Source: Rhodovarius crocodyli
Lineage (GTDB): Bacteria; Pseudomonadota; Alphaproteobacteria; Acetobacterales; Acetobacteraceae
Direction of reading: 5' to 3'
Length of the DNA stretch: 64,000 nt
Assembly: GCF_004005855.1 (NCBI RefSeq)
Contig: NZ_SACL01000003.1
Coordinates: 496,001-560,000 of the forward strand
Shown one piece after another: positions 34,709-45,675 of this stretch. Position 1 is the first letter of the stretch; every line of letters begins with the position of its first letter. Position numbers and translations under genes: made by a program. Under the pieces are notes generated by a model. That model had not been told where the DNA came from. It saw nothing but the letters and a program-made list of their open reading frames with translations, and searched no databases.

Positions 34709-34831
34709 ATGTCCCACCGCTCCCGCGCCGCTGCCCGCGCCGCCGCCCCCGCCCTGCTGCCGGCCGCCGTCCTTGGTGGCGGCCTTCTGCTCAGCCTGGT
34801 TATGGTTCTGCACGCGCTGACCATGTACTGA
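34709..34831 (+). CDS. 40-residue single-helix membrane peptide
   Basis: A short frame encoding 40 residues: a basic start (MSHRSRAAARAA), then one hydrophobic helix (LLPAAVLGGGLLLSLVMVL), ending HALTMY. AGGAG lies eight bases before the ATG, which is what supports it. It is isolated between typA and the converging flavin oxidoreductase gene. No family is recognised; it may be one of the small inner-membrane proteins often missed in annotation. Confidence 0.5.
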   Translation: MSHRSRAAARAAAPALLPAAVLGGGLLLSLVMVLHALTMY

Positions 34832-34833
34832 CC

Positions 34834-35976
34834 TCAGCCCCGATAGGGGCCGAGCTGTTCCAGGGCGCTGTCGCGCACGTCCAGCCACCATCCATGCTGG
34901 GTCGGCCAGCGCCTCTGGTCGTGCCGGGTGCCGGTCAGCGCCGCCAGGGCGTGCAGCGGCCAGTTCGGATTCTCCAGCGCCTCCCGCCCGATCGCCACCA
35001 GATCCGCCTTGCCCTCGGCCAGCACCGCCTCGGCCTGATGGGCGTCCACGATCAGCCCCACCGCCATCGTGGCCATCCCTGTCTCGCGGCGGATGCGCTC
35101 GGCGAAGGGCACCTGGAAGCCGTAGCTGCGCCGGACGCGCGCTGCCGTGGATGACCCGGTGATACCGCCGGACGAGCAATCCAGCACATCGATTCCCGCG
35201 GCCTTCAGCGCGGCGGCGAAGGCGACGCTCTCCTCCTCCGGCCTTCCGCCATCCGCGCCGTCCACCACCGACAGGCGGTAGAATACCGGCTTATGCGCGG
35301 GGAAAGCGGCGCGGACGGCCTGTGCGACCTCCAGCGGGAACCGCATGCGTCCCTCGGCCGTGCCACCATAGCCGTCATTGCGATGGTTGGTCAGCGGCGA
35401 CAGGAAACTGTGCAGCAGATAGCCGTGGGCGCCATGCACCTCCACGATGTCGAAGCCCGCCGCGTCCGCGCGCCGGGCCGCCTCGGCGAAGGCCTCGCGC
35501 AGCCGGGCCAGCCCCGCGTCATCCAGGGCGGCCGGCATCAGGTGGCCCTCACCCTGGGGAATGGCGCTGGGGGCGACGATCGCCCAGGGGGTGTCGCCGC
35601 GCGCGAAGTCCGACTCGTTCAGCGGGCCGTTGCCGTTCCAGGGCCGCTGCATGGAGGCCTTGCGCCCCGCATGCCCGAGCTGGATGGCCGGCACGCAGCC
35701 CTGGCTGCGCAGGAAGGCCGCGATGGGCGCCAGGCTTGCCGCATGCTCGTCCGACCAGATGCCGATGTCGCCATGAGTGATGCGGCCCTCGGGCGAGACG
35801 GCCGTGGCCTCCAGGATGACCGCGCCGGCCCCGCCCACGGCGAAGCGCCCGTACTGCACCATATGCCAGGCCCCGGCGAAGCCGTCGGTGGCGGAATACT
35901 GGCACATGGGCGGGATGACGATGCGGTTGGGCAGGGTGATGCCCCGGATCTTCAGAGGCTCGAACAACAGGGTCAT
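34834..35976 (-). CDS. Old Yellow Enzyme family oxidoreductase (YqjM/NamA type)
   Basis: A 380-residue FMN enzyme reducing activated C=C bonds with NADPH. Cys25 in PPMCQYSA marks the YqjM subclass, and VEVHGAHGYLLHSFLSP holds conserved substrate-binding residues. TNHRNDGYGG and VAIGREALENPNW are further signatures. It ends 2 bases from the converging 40-residue peptide and is divergent from the EamA transporter gene. Confidence 0.95.
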   Translation of the reverse strand: MTLLFEPLKIRGITLPNRIVIPPMCQYSATDGFAGAWHMVQYGRFAVGGAGAVILEATAVSPEGRITHGDIGIWSDEHAASLAPIAAFLRSQGCVPAIQLGHAGRKASMQRPWNGNGPLNESDFARGDTPWAIVAPSAIPQGEGHLMPAALDDAGLARLREAFAEAARRADAAGFDIVEVHGAHGYLLHSFLSPLTNHRNDGYGGTAEGRMRFPLEVAQAVRAAFPAHKPVFYRLSVVDGADGGRPEEESVAFAAALKAAGIDVLDCSSGGITGSSTAARVRRSYGFQVPFAERIRRETGMATMAVGLIVDAHQAEAVLAEGKADLVAIGREALENPNWPLHALAALTGTRHDQRRWPTQHGWWLDVRDSALEQLGPYRG

Positions 35977-36037
35977 GGCGTGTCCTTCCTTTCATGGGGT
36001 GGCTTGCGCCTTGGGTGGCGGCCCAGATACTGGGGCG

Positions 36038-36955
36038 ATGGTGCCCTTTTCCCCGCGCGGCGTAATGGCCGGCATTGCGCTGCAGCTTTCGGCGCTGGTG
36101 CTGTTCGTCTGCATGGACACCACCTTCAAGCTGATGACCGTCCATATTCCGGTGCCGCAGCTGGCCTGGGCGCGTTTCGTGGGCGCTGCCGTCTCGGTGT
36201 GGCTGTTCTTCCTGGTGGTCACCAGGGGGCAGCTGCCCTGGCGGTCCCGCGCGCCGGGGATGCAGGCGGTGCGCAGCCTGCTGCTGGGCTGCTGCACGCT
36301 GTTCTTCGTCTCGGCGCTGTATTTCCTGCCCTTGGCGGACGCCACGGCCGTGAACTTCGCGGCGCCCCTGCTGACGGTGGCCGCCGCCGCCCTTTTCCTG
36401 GGCGAGAAGGTGATTCCGCGGCGTTGGGTGGGCGTGGGAATCGGCCTGGCGGGGGTGATGCTGGCCATCCGCCCGCCCTTCATCACCGGCGAGGCCGCGC
36501 TGCACCCCGCCTATCTGCTGCCGCTGGGCTGTGCCGCCACATTCGCGGCCTATGCCATCCTGACGCGCAAGCTCGCGGCGCTGGACGACCCGCGCACCAC
36601 CATCCTGCACACGGGACTCGCCGTGTCGGTGCTGTTCAGCCTGTTCATGCCCTTCGTCTGGGTTCAGCCCAGCGCGTGGCAGTGGATGGCGCTTGCATGT
36701 CTGGGCATATTGGGCGGGGTCAGCCACGGCATCATGGTCATGGCCTATACGAGGGCGCCCGCCAGCGTGCTGGCGCCGCTTTCCTATACGCAACTGATTT
36801 GGGCCGGTATTTCCAGCTGGCTGGTGTTCGATGACCTGCCCGACCGCTGGACGCTGATCGGCGCGGCCGTGATCCTGGGCGGCGGATTGATGACGGTGTG
36901 GCCCGCGCGCGCGGCTCTGCAACCACGTGCAACCAATTCAAAAATGACTGGTTGA
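36038..36955 (+). CDS. EamA/DMT superfamily transporter
   Basis: A 305-residue inner-membrane protein with about ten hydrophobic segments in two EamA halves (for example LLTVAAAALFLGEKVIPRRWVG in part, and LSYTQLIWAGISSWLVFDD in part). Members export amino acids or other metabolites; the substrate is unknown. ATG 36038 was chosen as the first start giving a normal DMT N-terminus; GTG 36041 is the next codon. Downstream, 36956-37027 holds only a poly-C run and no gene. Confidence 0.9.
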   Translation: MVPFSPRGVMAGIALQLSALVLFVCMDTTFKLMTVHIPVPQLAWARFVGAAVSVWLFFLVVTRGQLPWRSRAPGMQAVRSLLLGCCTLFFVSALYFLPLADATAVNFAAPLLTVAAAALFLGEKVIPRRWVGVGIGLAGVMLAIRPPFITGEAALHPAYLLPLGCAATFAAYAILTRKLAALDDPRTTILHTGLAVSVLFSLFMPFVWVQPSAWQWMALACLGILGGVSHGIMVMAYTRAPASVLAPLSYTQLIWAGISSWLVFDDLPDRWTLIGAAVILGGGLMTVWPARAALQPRATNSKMTG

Positions 36956-37027
36956 TTACTCAGGCTGGACATGGCGCCCCCCCGGCGCTAACGCTCGGCT
37001 CTCGCCTGCCCACAGGGAACCACGGCC

Positions 37028-37699
37028 ATTTCATCGCTCAATCTCTCCCGCGAAGACCGGGACCACCCGCGCGCCGCGCTCGACGCGGCCTCTGTCCGCG
37101 ATGCGTATCGCCGCTGGGCGGGCATCTACGACGTGGTGTTCGGTGGCATTTCCGGCATGGGCCGGCGCCGCGCGGTCGAGGTGGTGAACATGCTGCCCGG
37201 CACCAAGGTGCTGGAAGTGGGCGTGGGCACGGGCCTTGCCCTGCCGCTCTACCGCCGCAACCTGGAAGTGGTGGGCATCGACCTGTCCCGCGACATGCTC
37301 AAGAAGGCGCATGAGCGCGTGGAGAGCGAGAAGCTCGACCATGTGAACGGCCTGCTGGAGATGGACGCCGAGAACATGGCCTTCGCCTCCGACAGCTTCG
37401 ACGTGGCGGCGGCGATGTTCGTGGCCTCCGTCGTGCCGGACGCCAAGAAGCTGTTCGCCGAGATGTCCCGCGTCGTGCGGCCCGGCGGCCATCTGCTGTT
37501 CGTGAACCACTTCGCGGCCGAGGGCGGCTTCCGCTGGTGGCTGGAGCGCACGATGGCGCCGCTGTCGCGCACCCTGGGCTGGCACCCGGACTTCATGGTG
37601 ACGGACCTGCTGGACCCGAGCGTGACCCGCGTGGAAGCCCGCGAGGCCTGCCCGCCCTTCGGCCTGTTCACCCTCGTCAGGGTGCGCAACGGCGGCTGA
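37028..37699 (+). CDS. pmtA: PmtA-like phospholipid/SAM-dependent methyltransferase, apparent ATT start
   Basis: A SAM methyltransferase resembling bacterial phosphatidylethanolamine N-methyltransferase PmtA. From the ATT at 37028 it is 223 residues. SAM-binding motifs are VLEVGVGTGLALPLY and VVGIDLS, and the N-terminal RDAYRRWAGIYDVVFGG is a typical PmtA segment. That segment lies upstream of the first in-frame GTG (37133), so translation must start earlier. Between the last in-frame stop (36989) and 37133 there is no ATG, GTG or TTG. ATT 37028, nine bases after AGGGA, is the best candidate (inference). Confidence 0.85.
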   Translation: MSSLNLSREDRDHPRAALDAASVRDAYRRWAGIYDVVFGGISGMGRRRAVEVVNMLPGTKVLEVGVGTGLALPLYRRNLEVVGIDLSRDMLKKAHERVESEKLDHVNGLLEMDAENMAFASDSFDVAAAMFVASVVPDAKKLFAEMSRVVRPGGHLLFVNHFAAEGGFRWWLERTMAPLSRTLGWHPDFMVTDLLDPSVTRVEAREACPPFGLFTLVRVRNGG

Positions 37700-37727
37700 G
37701 GCCGCACGAGGCCGCACGAGGCCGCGA
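37698..37727. repeat. Three tandem copies of a 10-bp unit
   Basis: GAGGCCGCAC is repeated in tandem, the third copy with one change (GAGGCCGCGA), right after the methyltransferase stop codon. Such short tandem runs arise by slippage; copy number may vary between strains. Confidence 0.6.
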
Positions 37728-37771
37728 CTCGGCGCTTTACGCCGGACGCGGGAGCGGCAATCTTCGGTTAC

Positions 37772-38092
37772 ATGCCCATTCCCGCGCGGATTCCCGAAGA
37801 TCAGGTCGTCGAGTTGGCGGAGATGTTCCGCCTGATGAGTGACCCGACCCGACTCAAGATCATTCTTGCCTGCCTGGACGCCCCCGCGGCGGTGGGGGAA
37901 ATGGCCGACCGGCTGGGGATTTCCGGCAGCCTGGTGTCGCATCACCTGCGCCTGCTGCGCGCCGCGCGCCTGCTGCAGGCCGACCGGCGCGGCCGCCAGG
38001 TCTTCTATGTGGTGGGGGATCCGCATATCCGCTCCATGCTGGCGGATATGGTGGACCATGTGGCCGAGGGCGACGTGGAGCTGGAAGCTTAG
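37772..38092 (+). CDS. ArsR/SmtB-family regulator with an alpha-5 zinc-site motif
   Basis: A 106-residue winged-helix regulator. The recognition helix is GSLVSHHLRLLRAARLL (52-68). The last helix reads Asp83-x-His85-x10-His96-x2-Glu99, exactly the DxHx10HxxE alpha-5 metal site known from zinc sensors such as CzrA and SmtB. The CVC metal motif of arsenic sensors is absent. An ATCTTCGG/CCGAAGAT inverted pair (37760-37767, 37794-37801) flanks the start codon and could be an autoregulatory site. There is no metal-efflux gene beside it; coxB follows 137 bases downstream. Confidence 0.88.
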   Translation: MPIPARIPEDQVVELAEMFRLMSDPTRLKIILACLDAPAAVGEMADRLGISGSLVSHHLRLLRAARLLQADRRGRQVFYVVGDPHIRSMLADMVDHVAEGDVELEA

Positions 38093-38229
38093 TCCCGCCT
38101 GCCTGTTAAGAGCGTCCAGTTACAGCGCGGTGCCTTGTCCGGCAGTCTCGCTGATACTATGGTCCGCCCGAAGGGCCGCATCCTTGATGTGGGTCACTTC
38201 GTTCGCGTTTTTTGTGGGGACGGTGGCGT

Positions 38230-40736
<2,507 letters not shown>

Positions 40737-40745
40737 GGGCCTGAG

Positions 40746-41696
40746 ATGAGCGACATGGCCATCATCGACCAGGCGAGGGGGGCTCCGGCCCCCCTCGACC
40801 TTTCTCCGGGATCGGAGGTGCGGGACTGGTTCACGCTGCTGAAGCCGCGTGTCCTCAGCCTCGTGGTCTATTCGGGCGTGGCCGGGCTGCTGGTGGCGCC
40901 CGGGCATCTGCACCCCGTGCTGGCCGTGACCGCCATTCTCTGCATCGCGCTGGCGGCGGGTGCCGCCGGTGCCATCAACATGTGGTACGACCGCGACATC
41001 GACGCGGTGATGCGCCGCACGGCGAACCGCCCCATCCCGGCGGGGCGGATCGAGCCCGGCTCGGCGCTCGCCTATGGCGTGGCGCTGTCGCTGTTCTCCG
41101 TCGTCGTCATGGGGCTGGCCACCAACTGGCTGGCCGCCGGCGTGCTGACCGGCTCCATCCTGTTCTACACCGTGATCTACACGGCCTGGCTGAAGCGCCG
41201 CACGCCGCAGAACATCGTCATCGGCGGTGCCGCCGGCGCCTTCCCGCCGCTGATCGGCTGGGTGGCCGTGACCGGCTCCATAACGCTTGAGCCGCTGATC
41301 CTGTTCGCCATCATCTTCTTCTGGACGCCGCCGCATTTCTGGTCGCTGAGCCTGTGGGCCCATGCCGACTACGCCCGTGCCGGCGTGCCCATGCTGCCCG
41401 TCGTGGCCGGCCCGCGTGAAACGCGCCGCCAGATCGTGCTGTATACGGTGCTGCTGCTGCCGCTGGCCCCGCTGCCCTGGTTCCTGGGCATGACGAGCGC
41501 GGTGTACGGCGTGACGGCGCTGGCCCTCGGCCTATGGTTCCTGAAGCATGCGGTGGCCGTGCTGCGCGACGCGCAGGACGAAAAGGGCGCGACCCTGAAC
41601 AACGACGCCGCGGCCCGCGCTTGCTTCAAATACTCGATTTCCTACCTGTTCGTGCTGTTCGGCGTGCTCGTTCTGGACCATCTGGTGTTCTCATGA
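40746..41696 (+). CDS. ctaB: Protoheme IX farnesyltransferase
   Basis: A 316-residue UbiA-family membrane enzyme making heme O from heme B. The polyprenyl-binding motif [19 protein letters not shown] (about 79-97) and the second Asp-rich loop region near [13 protein letters not shown] are visible. Heme O is needed for heme A synthesis; no ctaA is present in the window. It follows coxA by 9 bases and overlaps the next small gene (ATGA). Confidence 0.96.
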   Translation: MSDMAIIDQARGAPAPLDLSPGSEVRDWFTLLKPRVLSLVVYSGVAGLLVAPGHLHPVLAVTAILCIALAAGAAGAINMWYDRDIDAVMRRTANRPIPAGRIEPGSALAYGVALSLFSVVVMGLATNWLAAGVLTGSILFYTVIYTAWLKRRTPQNIVIGGAAGAFPPLIGWVAVTGSITLEPLILFAIIFFWTPPHFWSLSLWAHADYARAGVPMLPVVAGPRETRRQIVLYTVLLLPLAPLPWFLGMTSAVYGVTALALGLWFLKHAVAVLRDAQDEKGATLNNDAAARACFKYSISYLFVLFGVLVLDHLVFS

Positions 41697-41824
41697 ACGC
41701 AAACGTCCCCGATCAGGAATTCCTCCGTCGCCGCCGGCAGCGCAACTGGGCCATCTTCGTGGCGCTGCTGCTGCTGGTGGTGCTGTTCTATTTCGTCTCC
41801 ATCGCCCGGATGGGGCGCGTCTGA
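41693..41824 (+). CDS. Small single-helix protein between ctaB and ctaG (CoxF-like)
   Basis: A 43-residue protein: a charged start ([18 protein letters not shown]) then one membrane helix ([20 protein letters not shown]). Start and stop overlap the neighbouring genes, so it is clearly part of the operon. A small membrane protein at this position is usual in alphaproteobacterial cox operons and is often called CoxF; its function is poorly known. Confidence 0.8.
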   Translation: MNANVPDQEFLRRRRQRNWAIFVALLLLVVLFYFVSIARMGRV

Positions 41825-42462
41825 TGACGCCCGCCGAGGATCTCCGCCGCCGCAATCGCCGCACCATGCTGGCTGCGCTGGGGTTCGGCGGCACGATGCT
41901 CGGCGTCGCCTTTGCGGCCGTGCCGCTCTACAACCTGTTCTGCCGCGTCACCGGCTTCAACGGCACTCCGATGCTGGGCTCCGCCGCGCCGGGCGCCACC
42001 AATGGCCCGGGCCTGACCATCCGATTCGTGGCCGGCACGCACCCCGACCTGCCCTGGCAGTTCCGCCCGGAGCAGGTGAGCATGCGCCTGCAGCCCGGCG
42101 AGGAGGGCGTGGCCTTCTATGAGGCCCGCAACGACGGCCGCGTGCCCGTCACCGGCATCTCCACCTACAACGTGACGCCCGAGGTGGTGGGCCGCTACTT
42201 CCACAAGACCGCCTGCTTCTGCTTCACCGAGCAGACGCTGAACCCGGGCCAGGACGCGCAGATGCCGCTGTCCTTCTGGGTGGACCCGGCGATGTTCCAG
42301 GACCCGGAGACGCGGGATATCCGCACCATCACCGTGTCCTACACCTTCTTCCGCAGCCTAGACGACGCGGCGCGCAGTGGGGCGCTCGCGAATGCCGGGC
42401 CGCATGTCGGGCCGGCGCCGGAAGGCATCACCGCAGGGGTTCGGCCGCGTGCCGTACCGTAG
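41824..42462 (+). CDS. ctaG: Cytochrome c oxidase assembly protein CtaG
   Basis: A 212-residue Cox11/CtaG protein that delivers copper to the CuB site. One N-terminal membrane helix (MLAALGFGGTMLGVAFAAVP) anchors a periplasmic domain with the copper motif in KTACFCFTEQTL. The ATG overlaps the stop of the small upstream gene. coxC follows after 75 bases. Confidence 0.96.
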   Translation: MTPAEDLRRRNRRTMLAALGFGGTMLGVAFAAVPLYNLFCRVTGFNGTPMLGSAAPGATNGPGLTIRFVAGTHPDLPWQFRPEQVSMRLQPGEEGVAFYEARNDGRVPVTGISTYNVTPEVVGRYFHKTACFCFTEQTLNPGQDAQMPLSFWVDPAMFQDPETRDIRTITVSYTFFRSLDDAARSGALANAGPHVGPAPEGITAGVRPRAVP

Positions 42463-42537
42463 TTTCAACACTCTTGATTCCGGCCGCGTTTCTTCGGACA
42501 ACGGCACGGAAGTTCTCCAGGGGACCCAGGAACGAGC

Positions 42538-43392
42538 ATGGCCAGCACTGTGAACACCGCACCAGGGAGCGAGCCGGCGCCCCTGCACAAGCACCCGTAC
42601 CACCTGGTGGATCCCTCCCCCTGGCCCATGCTGGCCAGCTTCGGTGCGGGCACCATGCTGCTCGGCATCATCATGTTCGCGCATTACAACGTGCATTGGG
42701 TGCTGGGTGTCGGCCTGCTGGCCACCATCATCGTGGCCGCCCTGTGGTGGCGCGACGTGATCCGGGAATCCCGCACCCCGGGCATGCACACCCCCATCGT
42801 GCAGATCGGCATGCGCTACGGCATGACGCTGTTCATCGCCTCCGAGGTGATGTTCTTCGTCGCCTTCTTCTGGGCCTATTTCCACTTCGCCCTGTATCCG
42901 GGCCATGTGCTGGGCACCGCGACCCCGTCCTGGCCGCCCGCGGGCATCAAGACCTTCGACCCGTTCAACCTGCCGCTGTTCAACACGCTGCTGCTGCTGC
43001 TGTCGGGCTGCACGGTCACCTGGGCCCATTGGGGCGTGCTGCACAACGACCGCAAGGCCACCATCCAGGGCTTGGCCATCACGGTGGCGCTCGGCCTGCT
43101 GTTCAGCTGCGTGCAGGCCTATGAGTATTCGCTGGCGCCCTTCGCCTTCAACGGCGGCGGCATCTACTCCTCCACCTTCTTCCTGGCCACCGGCTTCCAT
43201 GGCTTCCATGTGATCGTCGGCACCATCTTCCTGGCGGTGTGCCTGGTGCGCGCCATCAAGGGCCACTTCACGCCGGAGCGTCACTTCGGCTTCGAGGCGG
43301 CCGCCTGGTACTGGCACTTCGTCGACGTGGTGTGGCTGTTCCTGTTCGTGTCGATCTACATCTTCGGCGCGGGCGAGATCGCGCATCACTGA
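42538..43392 (+). CDS. coxC: Cytochrome c oxidase subunit III
   Basis: A 284-residue membrane protein with seven predicted helices. SEVMFFVAFFWAYFH and the C-terminal AAWYWHFVDVVWLFLFVSIY are conserved subunit III segments; the N-terminus HKHPYHLVDPSPWPM is typical. It stabilises subunit I and its proton uptake. The surf1 frame starts one base after its stop, with a terminator-like hairpin in between. Confidence 0.97.
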   Translation: MASTVNTAPGSEPAPLHKHPYHLVDPSPWPMLASFGAGTMLLGIIMFAHYNVHWVLGVGLLATIIVAALWWRDVIRESRTPGMHTPIVQIGMRYGMTLFIASEVMFFVAFFWAYFHFALYPGHVLGTATPSWPPAGIKTFDPFNLPLFNTLLLLLSGCTVTWAHWGVLHNDRKATIQGLAITVALGLLFSCVQAYEYSLAPFAFNGGGIYSSTFFLATGFHGFHVIVGTIFLAVCLVRAIKGHFTPERHFGFEAAAWYWHFVDVVWLFLFVSIYIFGAGEIAHH

Positions 43393-43393
43393 G

Positions 43394-44152
43394 ATGTCCT
43401 CTCCGGAAGACAGGAAAGGGGGGCCGCAAGCCCCCCTTTTGCATTGGGGCCGCATCATCCTGCCCAGCTTCGCCGCCCTGCCCATGCTGGCGGTGCTGCT
43501 GGGGCTCGGCATCTGGCAGATGCAGCGGCTGGCATGGAAGGAAGGCATCCTGGCCCAGCTGGCCGCCGCCCAGGCGGCACCTGCCGCCCCGGCCGGCACC
43601 ACCGCGGAGCCCTTCACCCACATCGCCGCCACCGGCCGCTTCCGGCATGATCTGGAGATTCTGCTGGGTGCCGAGGTGCGCGGCACCGTGCTGGGCGCCG
43701 ACCTGGTCACGGTGCTGGAGCGCGACGGCCTGCCGCCGCTGCTGGTCGATCGCGGCTGGGTGCCGCAGACGCTGGAGGGCGTGGAGCGCCCGCAGGGCAC
43801 CGTCACCGTCACCGGCTGGTCGCGCCCCTCAGAGCGTCCGGGCATGCTCTCGGCCACCGACAGCCCGGCGCAGCGGCGCTTCTTCAACTTCGACATCCCG
43901 GCCATGGGGGGCGCGCTGGGCGTGCAGCCCGCGCCCTATGGGCTGGTGGTGGTGGGGCAGGGGGCGGCGCGCCCGCGCGGTGTGCTGGGCGCCGGCCCGG
44001 CCGCCCATCAGGGTGCCGTGCCTGACCCCGCGCGCGGCTTTCCGCAGCCGGACAACCCGCATCTGGGCTACGCCATCACCTGGTTCAGCCTGGCCTTCAT
44101 CTGGTGCGTGGTGTTCGGCGTGTGGTGTTGGAAGCGCGTGCGCGCCCCCTGA
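43394..44152 (+). CDS. SURF1 family oxidase assembly protein
   Basis: A 252-residue protein with two membrane helices, at about 23-45 and near the C-terminus (ITWFSLAFIWCVVFGVWCW), around a periplasmic domain. GIWQMQRLAWKEG, VDRGWVPQ and NPHLGYAITWF are SURF1 signatures. It helps insert heme into subunit I. The first 15 codons coincide with a strong terminator-like hairpin, so an alternative TTG start at 43439 is possible. The DUF983 gene often found before surf1 is absent. Confidence 0.93.
   Translation: MSSPEDRKGGPQAPLLHWGRIILPSFAALPMLAVLLGLGIWQMQRLAWKEGILAQLAAAQAAPAAPAGTTAEPFTHIAATGRFRHDLEILLGAEVRGTVLGADLVTVLERDGLPPLLVDRGWVPQTLEGVERPQGTVTVTGWSRPSERPGMLSATDSPAQRRFFNFDIPAMGGALGVQPAPYGLVVVGQGAARPRGVLGAGPAAHQGAVPDPARGFPQPDNPHLGYAITWFSLAFIWCVVFGVWCWKRVRAP
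43415..43440 (+). terminator. Terminator-like hairpin between coxC and surf1
   Basis: A perfect 10-bp stem AAAGGGGGGC/GCCCCCCTTT with a 5-base loop and a T tail. It lies inside the first codons of the annotated surf1 frame and may reduce read-through from coxC. Confidence 0.75.
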
Positions 44153-44188
44153 TGGTTCAACGGCCTGCCCCCTGCTAAGAACCCGGGC

Positions 44189-45670
44189 ATGAACGCCGCC
44201 TATACCCGCCTGAAAACCCGCTTCGGCCGCATCGCCGCCCTTGGTGAGGCCGGCGCCATGCTGGGTTGGGATGCCTCCGCCATGATGCCCGCCGGCGGTG
44301 GCGAGGCGCGCGGTGAGCAACTCGCCACCCTGGCCGGCCTCGGCCATGAGCTGCTGACCGCGCCGCAGGTCGCCGACGATCTGGCCGCTGCGGAGGCCAC
44401 CGGCGACTGGGATGCCGCCAACCTCGACCTGATGCGCCGCGCGCATATCCGCGCCACCGCCCTGCCGACCGAGCTGGTCGAGGCCAGCACCCGTGCCAAC
44501 TCCGCCTGCGAGAAGATCTGGCGCGAGGCCCGCCGCACCAGCGATTTCGCCCTCGTCCGCCCGGCGCTGACCGAGGTGGTGCGCCTGCAGCGCGAGACCG
44601 CCGTCGCCCTCTCCCCCGCGCTCGGCCTGTCGCCCTATGACGCGCTGATGGACAGCTTCCAGCGCGGCGTCACCGCCGCCGAGGTCGAGCCCATCTTCGC
44701 GGCCTATGAGGCCTTCCTGGCCACCGCCCTGCCGCGTGCCGAGGAAATCCAGGCCCGGCGCGGCGCGGCCATCCCGCTCACCGGTCCCTTCCCGGTGCCC
44801 GCCCAGCGTGACCTCGCCCGCCGCCTGTCCATCCGCATGGGGCTGGAGGCGGATCATTCCCGCCTGGACGAGTCGCTGCACCCGTTCTGCGGCGGCACCC
44901 CCACGGATGTGCGCATCACCACGCGCTATCGCGAGGACGATGTCGCCCAGGCGCTGCTGGGCGTGCTGCATGAGACGGGCCATGCGCTGTATGAGCGCGG
45001 CCTGCCGGAAGCCTTCGCCCGCCAGCCCGTGGGTGAGGCTGCCGGCATGGCGGCGCATGAGAGCCAGTCCCTCATCATCGAGATGCAGACCTGCCGCTCC
45101 GACGCCTATCTGGCCTTCCTGGGCCGGGAGCTGCGGGCGGTGTTCGGCGGCGATGCCGCGCCCTATGCCGCCGACAACCTGGCCAGGCTGTGGCGCCATG
45201 TCGGGCGCGGCTTCATCCGCGTCGATGCCGACGAGATCACCTACCCCGCCCACATCATCCTGCGTTTCCGCATGGAGCGCGCGCTGATCGCGGGCGACCT
45301 GGCCGTGGCCGACATCCCCGGCGCCTGGAATGAGGGGATGCAGAAGCTGCTGGGCATCACGCCCCCGGACGACGCGCGCGGCTGCCTGCAGGACATCCAC
45401 TGGCATGACGGCGCCTTCGGCTATTTCCCCAGCTACACGCTGGGTGCGATGGCCGCCGCCCAGCTGATGCGCGCCGCCCGTGCCGCTATCACGGAGCTGG
45501 ACGCGCAGCTCGCGCAGGGCGATGCCTCGGCGCTGCTCGGCTGGCTGCGCAGCCATGTGCATGGCCAGGGCAGCCGCCTCGGCTTCCAGGACCTGTTGCG
45601 CGCCGCCACCGGCAAGCCGCTCGACCCCGCCGATTTCCAGGCCCACCTCACCGCTCGCTACTTGGACTGA
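44189..45670 (+). CDS. Carboxypeptidase M32 (Taq type)
   Basis: A 493-residue zinc metallocarboxypeptidase. The HExxH motif is His261-Glu-Thr-Gly-His265 with the third zinc ligand Glu291 in AAHESQS; the HPFCGG segment (231-236) and DxRxTTRY pattern are family marks. It trims C-terminal residues from peptides in the cytoplasm. The threonine synthase gene follows after 5 bases. Confidence 0.96.
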   Translation: MNAAYTRLKTRFGRIAALGEAGAMLGWDASAMMPAGGGEARGEQLATLAGLGHELLTAPQVADDLAAAEATGDWDAANLDLMRRAHIRATALPTELVEASTRANSACEKIWREARRTSDFALVRPALTEVVRLQRETAVALSPALGLSPYDALMDSFQRGVTAAEVEPIFAAYEAFLATALPRAEEIQARRGAAIPLTGPFPVPAQRDLARRLSIRMGLEADHSRLDESLHPFCGGTPTDVRITTRYREDDVAQALLGVLHETGHALYERGLPEAFARQPVGEAAGMAAHESQSLIIEMQTCRSDAYLAFLGRELRAVFGGDAAPYAADNLARLWRHVGRGFIRVDADEITYPAHIILRFRMERALIAGDLAVADIPGAWNEGMQKLLGITPPDDARGCLQDIHWHDGAFGYFPSYTLGAMAAAQLMRAARAAITELDAQLAQGDASALLGWLRSHVHGQGSRLGFQDLLRAATGKPLDPADFQAHLTARYLD

Positions 45671-45675
45671 CCCCG

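Noticed and set aside
37698-37727. CRISPR-like array
   Set aside because: The 10-bp units are directly tandem with no spacers; no cas genes are present in the window.
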